From a virus: 64,000 nt of DNA. The notes below the pieces were generated by a model. It saw only the letters and a list, made by a program, of their open reading frames with translations. It searched no databases and was not told the DNA's origin. The DNA is taken from positions 28,761-92,760 of IMG/VR virus record IMGVR_UViG_3300019760_000006, one strand, 5' to 3'. Below, piece by piece: positions 32,849 to 42,736 of this stretch. Each line of letters begins with the position of its first letter. Position 1 is the stretch's first letter. The position numbers and the translations under genes were made by a program.

Positions 32849-34324
32849 TTGAGTGCTTCAACAAACGAGACAGTCATAAGTTATTCAGTAGAACAGTCCC
32901 CCGGTGTACTTGCAGGTTCACCAACATTTAAAAGTTTGGAGGTAAATGATATTAGCACCCTTGGTGCTACTATTACAACCACTCCAAGAAATCCAATTGC
33001 AAACACACGTGGTCCTCGTAAAGGGTCACCAACAGATCTTGATAGTTCTGTCGAATTACCGGCAGATCTTACCATTGATTCTTTCCTTGATTTCTCTCAA
33101 GGATTTATGTATTCAAGCTGGTATTCACAAGCAAAGTTTGACCCTACTGCTGTTACATCTACTGGATATACAGTAGGAAGTGGTGGTAATCTTGATGCAG
33201 GTACACTTATCTATGCAAGAAACTTTCAGAACTTAGAGAATAATGGTTTGAAAGTTGTAGGAAGTGCTTCAACATCAACAGAAATTAAAACAACAGGTTT
33301 GGTTGCAGAATCATCTCCTCCTGCTGGTGCAATGGTAGAGGTTGCTGGTTTTCAAGGAGCGAGCGGGGATCTTCAGATTAATGCATCTGGTGATCTAACT
33401 TCAACAGCTTTGGACTTTACTACACTTGGAATTATAGTTGGTCAGAAGATTTATATTGGTGGTAATGAGACAGCTACACAGTTTGCAGGTACTAATAACA
33501 AAGGATTGGCAAGGGTTAGAGTTGTAGAAGCTAATAAACTTACACTTGATCATAGAGATCAAGATTATACTACAGATACTGGTGCAGGTAAAACTATACA
33601 GATTTTTATTGGAAGTTTTATTAGAGATCAGCCTGTTCAAGATCCTAAGTTTTTAAGAGAGACATATACATTTGAAGCAGCTTACGCTGGTCTTGGAGCT
33701 GCAAGTAATGAAAACTGGTATGAGTATGCAAAAGGTAATTATGCAAACACATTTACATTTTCAAACCCTGGTCAAGCTTTATGTACACTAACTATGGGTT
33801 TTGTTGGTTTGGATACAGCAGTTCCGACTCAGACACAAGTATCAGCTACACGAAAAGTTCCTACAAGAACATCTGCTTTTAATACATCTTCTGATTATAC
33901 ACGTATTCGAGTTAATAAAGCAGATGAGACTGGATTGACATCTTATTTTGATAGTTTAGAAATTGCTATTAACAATAATGTAAATGCCCGTAAAGTTCTT
34001 GGAACACTTGGTGCAGCTTTTGTAAACATTGGTTCTCTTGAAGTAACCGGGACGGCAGATGTTATCTTCACCGATACAGGTGTTATTGAAGCAGTTAGAA
34101 ATAACTGTACAGTAAGTCTAAACTATGGGGTGAGAAACCAAGATGGTGCTTTGGACTTCTCAATTCCATCTATGACCCTTGGTGGTGCTGATAAATCATT
34201 TCCAAGAAATGAGAGTATTACACTAAGTATTACAGGTAATGCTTTTACAGACACTTTCTTTGGCTATGTATTTGGCATCACATACTTTCCATACATGCCT
34301 GGGTCTACTGCTGCTGTTTGCTAA
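32849..34324 (+). CDS. Major tail tube protein with extra domains, TTG start, 491 aa
   Basis: Starts at TTG behind AAAAGGAGAAATAAAAT. The order VISYSVEQSPGVLAGSP, PRNPIANTRGPRKGSPTDLD, ADLTIDSFLDF follows large tail tube proteins of siphoviruses. Stacked hexamers form the tube. At 491 residues it is longer than the core fold, so one or more surface domains are inserted (central and C-terminal Thr/Ala/Gly-rich parts). Confidence 0.82.
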   Translation: MSASTNETVISYSVEQSPGVLAGSPTFKSLEVNDISTLGATITTTPRNPIANTRGPRKGSPTDLDSSVELPADLTIDSFLDFSQGFMYSSWYSQAKFDPTAVTSTGYTVGSGGNLDAGTLIYARNFQNLENNGLKVVGSASTSTEIKTTGLVAESSPPAGAMVEVAGFQGASGDLQINASGDLTSTALDFTTLGIIVGQKIYIGGNETATQFAGTNNKGLARVRVVEANKLTLDHRDQDYTTDTGAGKTIQIFIGSFIRDQPVQDPKFLRETYTFEAAYAGLGAASNENWYEYAKGNYANTFTFSNPGQALCTLTMGFVGLDTAVPTQTQVSATRKVPTRTSAFNTSSDYTRIRVNKADETGLTSYFDSLEIAINNNVNARKVLGTLGAAFVNIGSLEVTGTADVIFTDTGVIEAVRNNCTVSLNYGVRNQDGALDFSIPSMTLGGADKSFPRNESITLSITGNAFTDTFFGYVFGITYFPYMPGSTAAVC

Positions 34325-34354
34325 ATTTATTTATATAAATTTATATAAGTTATA

Positions 34355-34487
34355 CCCGACTATTAACATAAAGATTTTGTGTTGATACCTCGCGAGGCAG
34401 GTGGGTGGAGTGTTGTCGGGGCACTCTGCTCACCACTTCTCCAGCTTCTACATGCTACTGAATGTAGACATCTATCCGACAAGATGT
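34355..34487 (+). ncRNA. Structured RNA with competing loop pairings before the tail chaperone gene
   Basis: In the 215-base gap after the tail tube gene, five hairpins appear: AACATAAA/TTTGTGTT (34365-34383), CCTcgcgAGG (34388-34397), AGGTGG with inner GAGTG/CACTC (34399-34438), TCTACAT/ATGTAGA (34447-34468) and CATC/GATG (34469-34486). The loop of the third has TTGTCGG (34413-34419), fully complementary to CCGACAA (34476-34482) in the fifth; a second segment CCCGAC (34355-34360) could pair with the same loop. The region is much GC-richer than its surroundings. The gene start lies about 50 bases downstream. Confidence 0.65.
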
Positions 34488-34539
34488 AAAACAATAACAA
34501 CACAACAAATTTTAAGAAAATTTAAGGAGAAATTTAAAA

Positions 34540-34998
34540 ATGACTAAGAAAGTAACTAAGAAAAATGTATATGCAATGTTTGATATGGATCATAGTGTGG
34601 AAGTAGATGGTTTTTGGAGTGAGTATGGAGATTTCCGTGTGAAGATTGCTCGTATGGGTGGTAAGAACACTGAATATACAAAAACTCTTATGAATCTTGG
34701 TAAGAAGTATCAAGCTGCCGGAAAGACAAACATCCCTGATGACAAACTTGTGGAAATTGGTAATGAGATTATTGCTGATGGAATCATTAAGGGTTGGGAA
34801 GTAAGGGATGATGAAACTGGTGAGTGGGTTCCTGATAAGATGTATGCTTACCCTTCAGGTGATATTGTAGACTATAGTAGAGAAGAAGTTCTTAACATTA
34901 TGAACAATCTTGAAGAACTTAGAAAAGATATTGAAGATAAGAGTAATGCTAAGAGGAACTATCTTAAAGCTTATCAGGAAGATATAGTAAAAAACTAA
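34540..34998 (+). CDS. Tail assembly chaperone, short form, 152 aa
   Basis: Alpha-helical protein in the slot of lambda gpG, between tail tube and tape measure. SD TTAAGGAGAAATTTAAAA. Near the end, codons GTA AAA AAC contain the slippery heptamer A AAA AAC (34989-34995), so a part of the ribosomes should shift -1 and continue into 34995-35384, giving a fused gpGT-like protein. The short form coats the tape measure during tail assembly. Confidence 0.85.
   Translation: MTKKVTKKNVYAMFDMDHSVEVDGFWSEYGDFRVKIARMGGKNTEYTKTLMNLGKKYQAAGKTNIPDDKLVEIGNEIIADGIIKGWEVRDDETGEWVPDKMYAYPSGDIVDYSREEVLNIMNNLEELRKDIEDKSNAKRNYLKAYQEDIVKN
34989..34995 (+). promoter_or_regulatory. Programmed -1 frameshift site A AAA AAC
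   Basis: The heptamer is in the right phase (GTA AAA AAC TAA). After a -1 shift the frame reads K K L T E V L S W N L R R G K and stays open into the frame of 35049-35384 with no stop. This is the standard arrangement for siphovirus tail chaperones. Confidence 0.85.
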
Positions 34999-35384
34999 CA
35001 GAAGTTCTTTCTTGGAATCTTAGGAGAGGGAAGGCATATAGGACGGTTATGGAGGGACATGCAAAGAATCCTAATCGTCCTATACCAGAAGAATTTAAAA
35101 AAGTTCCTGAATTAGGGGAGTTTCTTATTTTTTATTGGGAAGTTTTTTGGGAGTTATCAACAGAGAGACTTGTTGAATGTGGACCTATTCCTGGAAGTAA
35201 AATTCTTCAATACTCTAAAGATTTTGATATTTCATATGATGAATTACAACCAATTATAAGAGCATTAGATGGTGAATATCTGAAATATATACAAGAAGAA
35301 CGTGATAAAAAGACAAGTCCTAAATCTAAAGGAGCTTCTACGATAGAAGATAGAATTGGAAAAGCAAGAAGCAGACAAAGTTAA
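34995..35384 (+). CDS. Tail assembly chaperone extension, made by -1 frameshift (fusion of 281 aa)
   Basis: After the shift, the region from 34995 is open to the stop at 35384: LTEVLSWNLRRGKAYRTVMEG, then PNRPIPEEFKKVPELGEF and a helical, acidic C-terminus. The first in-frame ATG (35049) has no proper SD at the correct distance, which favours frameshift expression over independent initiation. The longer product (152 + 129 residues) would be the T-domain chaperone that links tail tube protein to the tape measure. Confidence 0.8.
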   Translation, partial: LTEVLSWNLRRGKAYRTVMEGHAKNPNRPIPEEFKKVPELGEFLIFYWEVFWELSTERLVECGPIPGSKILQYSKDFDISYDELQPIIRALDGEYLKYIQEERDKKTSPKSKGASTIEDRIGKARSRQS

Positions 35385-35407
35385 TGATGGAGGAAGAGAA
35401 ATAAATA

Positions 35408-38400
35408 ATGTCTAAAATAAGCGTAGAAGTAGATGGTAATGGGGTTAGTTCTGGTGTTAGATCCATCTCAAAAGATTTATCAAAACTTAGAGATGATGTT
35501 AATAAAACATTCAAGAGTTTTGATCAATTTAACTCTGGATTGAATAGTGTAAGATCAACAAACTTAAACAAACTTTCAAAAGGTTTGACAGATTTTGCTG
35601 TAGCAATAGAATTGTTCAAAAATTCTAATTCTCAATTAGCTGGAAAACAGTTATCATATCTGAATACAAACTTAAAAAGTATAAGTGATCTTAATTTATC
35701 TACTACAAGCAGAAATATTCAAAAATTAAGTAATAGTTTAGCAAAAATGTCTTCTGTTAATTTCTCTGGTAGTTTTACTGAGATAGAAAAGTTTAAGAGT
35801 AATCTGGAAGGTTTGAACTCTCTTAATATAACAGGGGTGGTTAGGAATACAACTACATTTCAGAAGAGTTTAAATAATTTAGGTAAGGTTCCTTATAAAA
35901 AGATATCAAGTGGCATTCTTTCTATTGATAAAGCATTCAAAGCTATTAATAGTACATCATTCTCTAAAGTAATTAAAGATATGGATCAATTCAATAGAAA
36001 CCTTAGAGATATGAAAAAGAATGATATTTCATCTACTGTGAGAAATCTTGGAAAGAATATTGACACTCTTTCAATATCAATGAATAAGCAAGCTGCTATT
36101 CTTGCAAAAGTTGCTGATAGAGTTGAGATATTAGATAATAAATCTAAAAAGGCGGCTATTACTACAAGTAGTTTGAATAGATCAGTTAATACATCTGTAA
36201 TTGGGTTTGGGACTTTGCAAACTGCTTTAATTTCAGTGTCTGCTGCTTTGGGTTTAACAGAATTAAAAGAATATGCCGATACTTGGAAACAAGTAACAAA
36301 CTTAGTTAGGCTTGGTACTCAAACAGAAGAACAGTTGATAAGTGTTAGACAACGTCTTGTCCAATTATCATTGGAAACAAGGACGGATCTTAAAGCACAA
36401 ACAACTCTTTACAATAGGTTGACTATTGTACAGAAAGAACTTGGTGTTTCACAAAGACAAATTGTTGGAGTTCTTGGTACTGTTGGTAAAGCTCTTGCTG
36501 TAACATCAACCTCAACACTTGAAGCCCGTGGATCTTTGATCCAACTATCTCAAGCATTAGGTCAAGGTATTGTAAGAGCTGAAGAGTTTAACTCCATAAT
36601 GGAAGGAACTCCTCGTATTGCAAAGGCTGTTGCAGATGGTTTGGGAATTACAAGGGCAGAATTAAGAAAATTAGTTCTTGCTGGTCAAATTACAAGTAGA
36701 GATTTCTTTATTGCGCTGCAAAGTCAAGCAGAGGATCTTGAAAAAGAATTTTCAAAAGTTGATAAAACAATTGGGCAAGCTTTTACCAATTTAAGAACAA
36801 CATTAATTACAACCGTTGGTGCTTTTGATGATATAACAGGGGCAAGTGGTGAGTTTGTTAAGTTAATTGATAAACTATCTACATCTCTACGTGATGTTAA
36901 TCTTGAGGCTTTTTCGAACACTCTTATCGAAACAGGAGAAATAGTTTTAAAATTAGCAACGGTTATAGGTGTTGGAAGAGTAACTGCTGGTTTAGTTGGT
37001 GGTATATCAGTTTTAATTACATCGTTAGGAGCGGCTACAACAGCAGCAAGAGCTTTTAATGTTGCTATTAATTCTAATTGGGTAGCACTAACAGCTTTGG
37101 CTGCTATATTATCAGCTAAAGAGATTAAAGATGCATTTGACAGAGTATTTGGTAAAGCTGCTGATGATATAGAAAGACTTAATAAGATATCATTAACAAC
37201 TTTGAAAGAAAGAATTATAGATGTTAAAGAAGCTATAGAAGTCGGTGATTTAGATATTATTGAAGATATGTTAGGTGAATCACCTATAAAAATAAAGTCT
37301 GCAATTTATAATATAACAGGACAAATAGATACTTTACAAAGTAAAATAGAAGGGTTTAAAGCTGGAAGCGTAATTGTTGGTAAGGCTGCATTCTCAAGAT
37401 TAAGAGATACTGAAAAAGAAATCAAATCCCTTCAAGATGTATTAGATGGGTATAAAGGTATTGAATCTGCTGTTGAAAACCTTCGTAATGAACAAGGCAG
37501 AGCAGATGCAGTAGAGAATCGGAGATTACAAGGATTAACTAAACAAAAAATTCAAATAATAGCCTCATTCACAAAAGAAAGAGAAGCTTTAGAAAAGAAT
37601 ATTTCTGCTGCTGAAAGGGCTAAAGATATTTATGCCAAATTAAAACCGCCTTCAGCAAGATCAACAGACGAATATAGGCAAGCATATACTGATTTAGAAT
37701 CAATAATGCAAAAAGGTGTTGCTGCACAAGCAAAGTTAGACTCTGCTACAGCTAAGTATGAAAAGACACTAAAATCGTTAAATACTGAAGCTGGTTTTGA
37801 TGTTGAATTAGGTTTTAAACAACTAACTCAAGATGAACAAAGACTCAAAAATATCCAGAGGAATATAGTTGCTTTTAGATCAGAAAGTTCTGAGTATGAA
37901 AAAGAACTAAAAGCACAAATTGTTCTTGGTGAAAAATCTGCTAATCTGAAAGAAAAATTAGATAAGCTTGAAAGAAGTACAGGTCAGACAAGTATAACTC
38001 TTAGAAAAGAGATAAATAAAAACATTGAAGATGGTCTTAAAGCAAGAGAAGAGCTTAATAGGCAGGAAGGCAAGGCTGTTGCTGGAACAGCAGATGGATA
38101 CAATGATTTAAATAGGAGATCAAAAAAATATATTGATCAGATCAAAGAAGAGTCAAGACTTAGAAAGAAAGCACAGAAAGATTATGATAGAATCCTAAAA
38201 AAGCAGGAGAGAGAATGGGAGAAATTCTATGATAAATCAGTAGATTTTGCTGGTGATTCTTTATCTTCACTTTTCAAAAATAGTGAAGATGGTTGGGATG
38301 CCATGTTAGATTCATGGTATGATAGTTTTCTCGACACTATATCTAAGATGATAGCTAATGAAATTATTGTGCCTGTTGTTTTTAATATGGTTGGGGGGAC

Positions 38401-41400
38401 TGGTGGTCCTCTTGGTACAATATCTCAAATGTTGGGATATCAGACAGGTGGTGGTGCTCCAGCAGGAAAGGCTGGTGGTTCAGGTCTTCCAGTCAACGCT
38501 GGATCTTTGCAATGGCTAAGTCAAAACATGCCAGGATTTGCAGGTCTTCAAGGTCTCTTAGCAACCTCCTTACCTGGGACAGGTGGGATAACATTAAACA
38601 CAATGTCTACTGCTTCTCAACTTGGCGTCCCTCAAGCAGGGGTTATAAGTAATATTGGTGGTGTTTCTTTAGGGCAAGCTCTTGGTTTTGGTGGTTTTGG
38701 TAGTCTTGGATATTCTATGCTTGGTGGTAAGTTAGGTTTACCTCAGAATGAGTATACAGGTATTACATCTGGTTTAGGTGGAGCTTTAGGTGGCACATAC
38801 GCTGGTGGTGCATTATCAGCAGCAGGATTAGGAGCTTTAGGTGGTCCTGTTGGTATAGCTTTAGGTGCCATAGCGGGTGGTTTGTTAGGTGGTATGCTTG
38901 GTGATGAAAAAAAACCTGATGTTAGAATTAGTACTGTACTTGGTCAAGGTGAGTTTGGAGTTGGGTTTAAAGATGTAAGTGGTAGTGAGAATAGGGACCA
39001 AATAACTGATGCTGTTACTGATTATTTCAGAAACACTTTTACAGAATTAGGTAAAGTTGTAAATTTTTCTGTAGAAGACGCTTTAAAAAACTCTTCTATT
39101 TATGGTAGAATCAGACTTGATAAATTAGATGAAGATGATCCTAATTCATTATTTACAAAACTTATTGAAAGTGCTTTTACAGGTGGACAAAAATCTACTG
39201 AATTTTCAGGCAGTTTAAGAGAGACATTCTTAGATGCAATGGGATTATCTGCTGAAACTTTCTCTATTGATTTCTTTAAAAACATACAAGTGGATAGTGA
39301 AGATTTAATTTCAACATTCACAAGATTTGCAAGTGTTGCAGAAGAGTTTGATGATTTTAATAGTAGATTCGCAATGCAAATAGAAGAAGGTTTTTCCAGT
39401 ACAAAAGCGTTTGAGAATTTATTAGCTATTGTGGCTGTAACAGGGGAATATACATCAGCTGTTGAAACAATTTCAGAATCTACTATAACACAAAACTTAA
39501 AACAAATCACTGAGCAATGGAATAAGTTTATCGAGGTTTTAGTAGATTCAGGAGCTACAATACAAGAAATCACAGCTATTGAGGAAAATAGAAATACAGT
39601 TGTAGGTAGTCAATTAACAGGTATCACAGCAGATTCTCTGACACAAGCTCTTGTAGGTGGTAATTTCCAAACCGTATTTACAGAGAATCTTAAGAAACAG
39701 GCTGGCTTAGTTGTTGCTTCGAATCTCTCTGAACAATTATTTAATAGTGTTTTTCAACCTATTCTTGAAGATATTGGTGGTAAGTCATCTTCACTATATT
39801 CAGGCAGTCAAGAAGATATTTCTTCTGCCTGGAATGATATTATTAAGAAAATAACAACAGCAGTAAATAATGTTGATTTGAGTCAGTTCAATGAATCATT
39901 GAGAGAGCTTGGGATTCTTACTGAGGATAATGGAGAGAGGATAAAACTCCAAATACAACTTCTTAAATTAGAAGGTAAAGAGGATGAAGCTCTTAAACTT
40001 CAAAGACAAGAATTACTCAAAGTAACCTCAGATTCTTTAAAACCTATACAAGAAAGAATTTGGCTGTTAGAGGATGAACAAAAAGCTTTAGAGAATTATA
40101 AAAAATTTATAGATCCTATAAACGAAGAGTTATCAACTATGGATCTATCACCTACAGAAAAAAGTATTTATAATATAAATAGAGCTTATGAGGAGAATGT
40201 CAAAAAGGCCAAAGAATTAGGTTTAGCTAATAGAGATCTTAATAAGATTGAAGAACTTCGTATATCCTCTATTAGAAAGGTTGCTGATGAGATAAAGAAA
40301 TCAATAGATGATCAGTTATCAACTATTGATATGAGTGAAACAGAACAAGAATTATATGGCATAAAAAAACAATACGAAGAAACCATTAATCAAGTAAAAG
40401 CTATAGAAGAGATGACAAGTAAAACATCGTCAGGATTAGATGCACAAACAAAAGCAACATTAAGCACTACAAATGCTGTTAACTTCATGAATGAAAATGT
40501 ATCTAATATTCTTAAATCTTTATTTGATCTCATAAGACAAAGTGGAACAAAACCTGGGGTAGTGGGGGATGTTCAAAGTATAGCACTAAAAGATGTTGAT
40601 TTTAGTAAGCTTTCTGGTCAAGCAGCATCAATAGTCAGAAGTATTTTTAATTTAAGTGCAGATGTATTTGGGAAAGAAATTGAAACATCATCTCTGAAAG
40701 GGATAAGGCAAAAACTATCTGGAGTTCAATCCGCTCCTTCAGAAGAGCAACTAAAAGAGACGTATGGTTTTAATTTTAGTCTTCTTTCTGAATTAGCTAA
40801 TAGCTTCGCAGCTAAATTAAAAACAGCAGGTGTTGACAGTGATATAGAGCAGATAAAAGCAAGCAGCCCTTCAACGGAGTGGGCTTTATCTAATCTTGGT
40901 TTGAAGAGTATAGAAGATATAGAGAATTTTATATCAACTATTAACAGTGTTAAAAATAAACCAACTATTGATGCTCTTACAGACCTATTAATAAAAGCAG
41001 AAAAGTTAGAATATTCTAAAGACCCTGAAGTTATTTTTCCATCTTTAGATACTGGTGGATTAGCTGAATCAGCTTATGAGCTACAACAGGCGAGTTTTAA
41101 AAAATCTTTCACTGACTTTTTTTCTGGTATACAAACAGAATTTGATCAGTTAAACATGACTGATTTAGAAAAGCAAGTTTACCAGTTACAGAAGATAGAG
41201 GAAGGGAGGATATCAAGTTTAAATACCTACCTTTCTTATGGAGTTATCACACAAGAAGAATATGAAGATGCATTACAAAAAATACATGCTCTAACACAAT
41301 CAATATCTGAGGAAACAAGACAGGTTGGTATAGAAAATATTGTTTCTGGTTTTGTCTCATTTAATAAAGCTTTAGATGAAACTTATCAAGTTTCTGGTGA

Positions 41401-42706
41401 ATTAATTCTATTTTTTGAGAAACTAAATTCTAATGAGCTTCCTGTCCTAACTAATAGTTTTGATGCACTTAATGCAGCTATAGCCTCAACAGAAGATAGT
41501 AGTGGGGATTTTGTAACATCTCTTGTATCTTTTGGAGCTACATTTGAGAAGTTAAATGATTTATTTGCTGAGGGAAGTATTACAAAAGAACAATATAATT
41601 CTTTATTATCTCAAAGCACTGTATTATATACAAAATCAATTGATCAGATTAAAAAGAACAAAACAAATTGGGAGAGTTTTGTTGATAGTATTGATTCTTG
41701 GCTTAGTAAACTAAATAAAGATGCAACAAACCCTGAGGAACTTTATAGAAAAACAAATGAAGTTTTTCAAGATACTTTACAAAGAGCTTTAGAAGGAGAT
41801 GTAAAAGCCCAGGGTAAATTATCTGGCGCTGCCGATGATTTTCTAAATGCTTCTTTAGCATTTAATACAAACCAAATGACATATGCTTCTGATTTTGCAA
41901 GAGTTAGGGTTGCAATGGAAGAGGCACAACAGTATGGTAAGGAACAAGTTTCTTCTATTGATCAGATGCTTGAAGTGGCGAAAGAGCAGGTAATTGATCT
42001 TAAAAATATATCTAATCAATCCTTAGAGAGCCTTAATTCTTTATATTCTGTTGATGAAACTGTAAAAGCTATAAATGAAAGTATAGTAACAGAAGATATT
42101 TTTGATCTTCTTCTTAATAGATATCTCGGAGGTGATTCCTCTCTTTTAAACCTGCTAAAAGGTCTTTCTCTTGGTAAAGATTTAAGTGTTAGTAGATTAA
42201 CGGACCAAAATATTGTCTCTGGTGTTACAAGAGAAGTAGGTGTATCTCTTGATACAGATGTATATGCTACAGTATCAGCAAAAGTACAGCAAATGATAGA
42301 CGCTGGTGTAGCAAGCGGGTTATCTGTGGCTATTACATTAGCTGCTGCAAGTAAAGAACTAAGAGAGAAAGTGCCAAATATTTCTAATCTTGCTGATATT
42401 GTTAAGAAGGTTAAAGGAGACCTTGATATTCCTGGCTTTGTTTCAGGGGGATATCATCCTGGTGGTATTAGAATGGTCGGTGAAGGAGGCCCTGAAGTTG
42501 AAGTTACAGCGCCAAGCTACATCCATAATACTTCTGATACGGCAAAACTTCTTGGTAGACAATATATGGAGGAAATGGCTAAAGAGTTAAAACAGCTAAG
42601 AGAAGATTTTAGAATTGCTATGACAGAAAATATAAAAGCAAACAAAGATACAGCTTTTTACACTGAAAGAGAATATATAGAAAAGCAACAACCAACAACA
42701 ATATAG
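35408..42706 (+). CDS. Tape measure protein, 2432 aa
   Basis: Sets tail length and is ejected ahead of DNA. The N-terminal 250 residues are coiled coil. A tape-measure domain follows (ALGQGIVRAEEFNSIMEGTP, LRKLVLAGQITSRDFF), then long coiled coils. A Gly/Ala-rich hydrophobic region near residue 1100-1170 (LGALGGPVGIALGAIAGGLL) may insert in the membrane. The C-terminus has GFVSGGYHPGGIRMVGEGGP, common in tape measures. By the known ratio of about 0.15 nm per residue the tail would be some 360 nm long (estimate). Confidence 0.95.
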   Translation: MSKISVEVDGNGVSSGVRSISKDLSKLRDDVNKTFKSFDQFNSGLNSVRSTNLNKLSKGLTDFAVAIELFKNSNSQLAGKQLSYLNTNLKSISDLNLSTTSRNIQKLSNSLAKMSSVNFSGSFTEIEKFKSNLEGLNSLNITGVVRNTTTFQKSLNNLGKVPYKKISSGILSIDKAFKAINSTSFSKVIKDMDQFNRNLRDMKKNDISSTVRNLGKNIDTLSISMNKQAAILAKVADRVEILDNKSKKAAITTSSLNRSVNTSVIGFGTLQTALISVSAALGLTELKEYADTWKQVTNLVRLGTQTEEQLISVRQRLVQLSLETRTDLKAQTTLYNRLTIVQKELGVSQRQIVGVLGTVGKALAVTSTSTLEARGSLIQLSQALGQGIVRAEEFNSIMEGTPRIAKAVADGLGITRAELRKLVLAGQITSRDFFIALQSQAEDLEKEFSKVDKTIGQAFTNLRTTLITTVGAFDDITGASGEFVKLIDKLSTSLRDVNLEAFSNTLIETGEIVLKLATVIGVGRVTAGLVGGISVLITSLGAATTAARAFNVAINSNWVALTALAAILSAKEIKDAFDRVFGKAADDIERLNKISLTTLKERIIDVKEAIEVGDLDIIEDMLGESPIKIKSAIYNITGQIDTLQSKIEGFKAGSVIVGKAAFSRLRDTEKEIKSLQDVLDGYKGIESAVENLRNEQGRADAVENRRLQGLTKQKIQIIASFTKEREALEKNISAAERAKDIYAKLKPPSARSTDEYRQAYTDLESIMQKGVAAQAKLDSATAKYEKTLKSLNTEAGFDVELGFKQLTQDEQRLKNIQRNIVAFRSESSEYEKELKAQIVLGEKSANLKEKLDKLERSTGQTSITLRKEINKNIEDGLKAREELNRQEGKAVAGTADGYNDLNRRSKKYIDQIKEESRLRKKAQKDYDRILKKQEREWEKFYDKSVDFAGDSLSSLFKNSEDGWDAMLDSWYDSFLDTISKMIANEIIVPVVFNMVGGTGGPLGTISQMLGYQTGGGAPAGKAGGSGLPVNAGSLQWLSQNMPGFAGLQGLLATSLPGTGGITLNTMSTASQLGVPQAGVISNIGGVSLGQALGFGGFGSLGYSMLGGKLGLPQNEYTGITSGLGGALGGTYAGGALSAAGLGALGGPVGIALGAIAGGLLGGMLGDEKKPDVRISTVLGQGEFGVGFKDVSGSENRDQITDAVTDYFRNTFTELGKVVNFSVEDALKNSSIYGRIRLDKLDEDDPNSLFTKLIESAFTGGQKSTEFSGSLRETFLDAMGLSAETFSIDFFKNIQVDSEDLISTFTRFASVAEEFDDFNSRFAMQIEEGFSSTKAFENLLAIVAVTGEYTSAVETISESTITQNLKQITEQWNKFIEVLVDSGATIQEITAIEENRNTVVGSQLTGITADSLTQALVGGNFQTVFTENLKKQAGLVVASNLSEQLFNSVFQPILEDIGGKSSSLYSGSQEDISSAWNDIIKKITTAVNNVDLSQFNESLRELGILTEDNGERIKLQIQLLKLEGKEDEALKLQRQELLKVTSDSLKPIQERIWLLEDEQKALENYKKFIDPINEELSTMDLSPTEKSIYNINRAYEENVKKAKELGLANRDLNKIEELRISSIRKVADEIKKSIDDQLSTIDMSETEQELYGIKKQYEETINQVKAIEEMTSKTSSGLDAQTKATLSTTNAVNFMNENVSNILKSLFDLIRQSGTKPGVVGDVQSIALKDVDFSKLSGQAASIVRSIFNLSADVFGKEIETSSLKGIRQKLSGVQSAPSEEQLKETYGFNFSLLSELANSFAAKLKTAGVDSDIEQIKASSPSTEWALSNLGLKSIEDIENFISTINSVKNKPTIDALTDLLIKAEKLEYSKDPEVIFPSLDTGGLAESAYELQQASFKKSFTDFFSGIQTEFDQLNMTDLEKQVYQLQKIEEGRISSLNTYLSYGVITQEEYEDALQKIHALTQSISEETRQVGIENIVSGFVSFNKALDETYQVSGELILFFEKLNSNELPVLTNSFDALNAAIASTEDSSGDFVTSLVSFGATFEKLNDLFAEGSITKEQYNSLLSQSTVLYTKSIDQIKKNKTNWESFVDSIDSWLSKLNKDATNPEELYRKTNEVFQDTLQRALEGDVKAQGKLSGAADDFLNASLAFNTNQMTYASDFARVRVAMEEAQQYGKEQVSSIDQMLEVAKEQVIDLKNISNQSLESLNSLYSVDETVKAINESIVTEDIFDLLLNRYLGGDSSLLNLLKGLSLGKDLSVSRLTDQNIVSGVTREVGVSLDTDVYATVSAKVQQMIDAGVASGLSVAITLAAASKELREKVPNISNLADIVKKVKGDLDIPGFVSGGYHPGGIRMVGEGGPEVEVTAPSYIHNTSDTAKLLGRQYMEEMAKELKQLREDFRIAMTENIKANKDTAFYTEREYIEKQQPTTI

Positions 42707-42736
42707 TTTTATTATGAAGGAGATTATTAATAATAG

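Noticed and set aside
34355-34487. Group I intron or known riboswitch
   Set aside because: Region is too short for an intron, flanking genes are intact, and no known riboswitch core was recognised.
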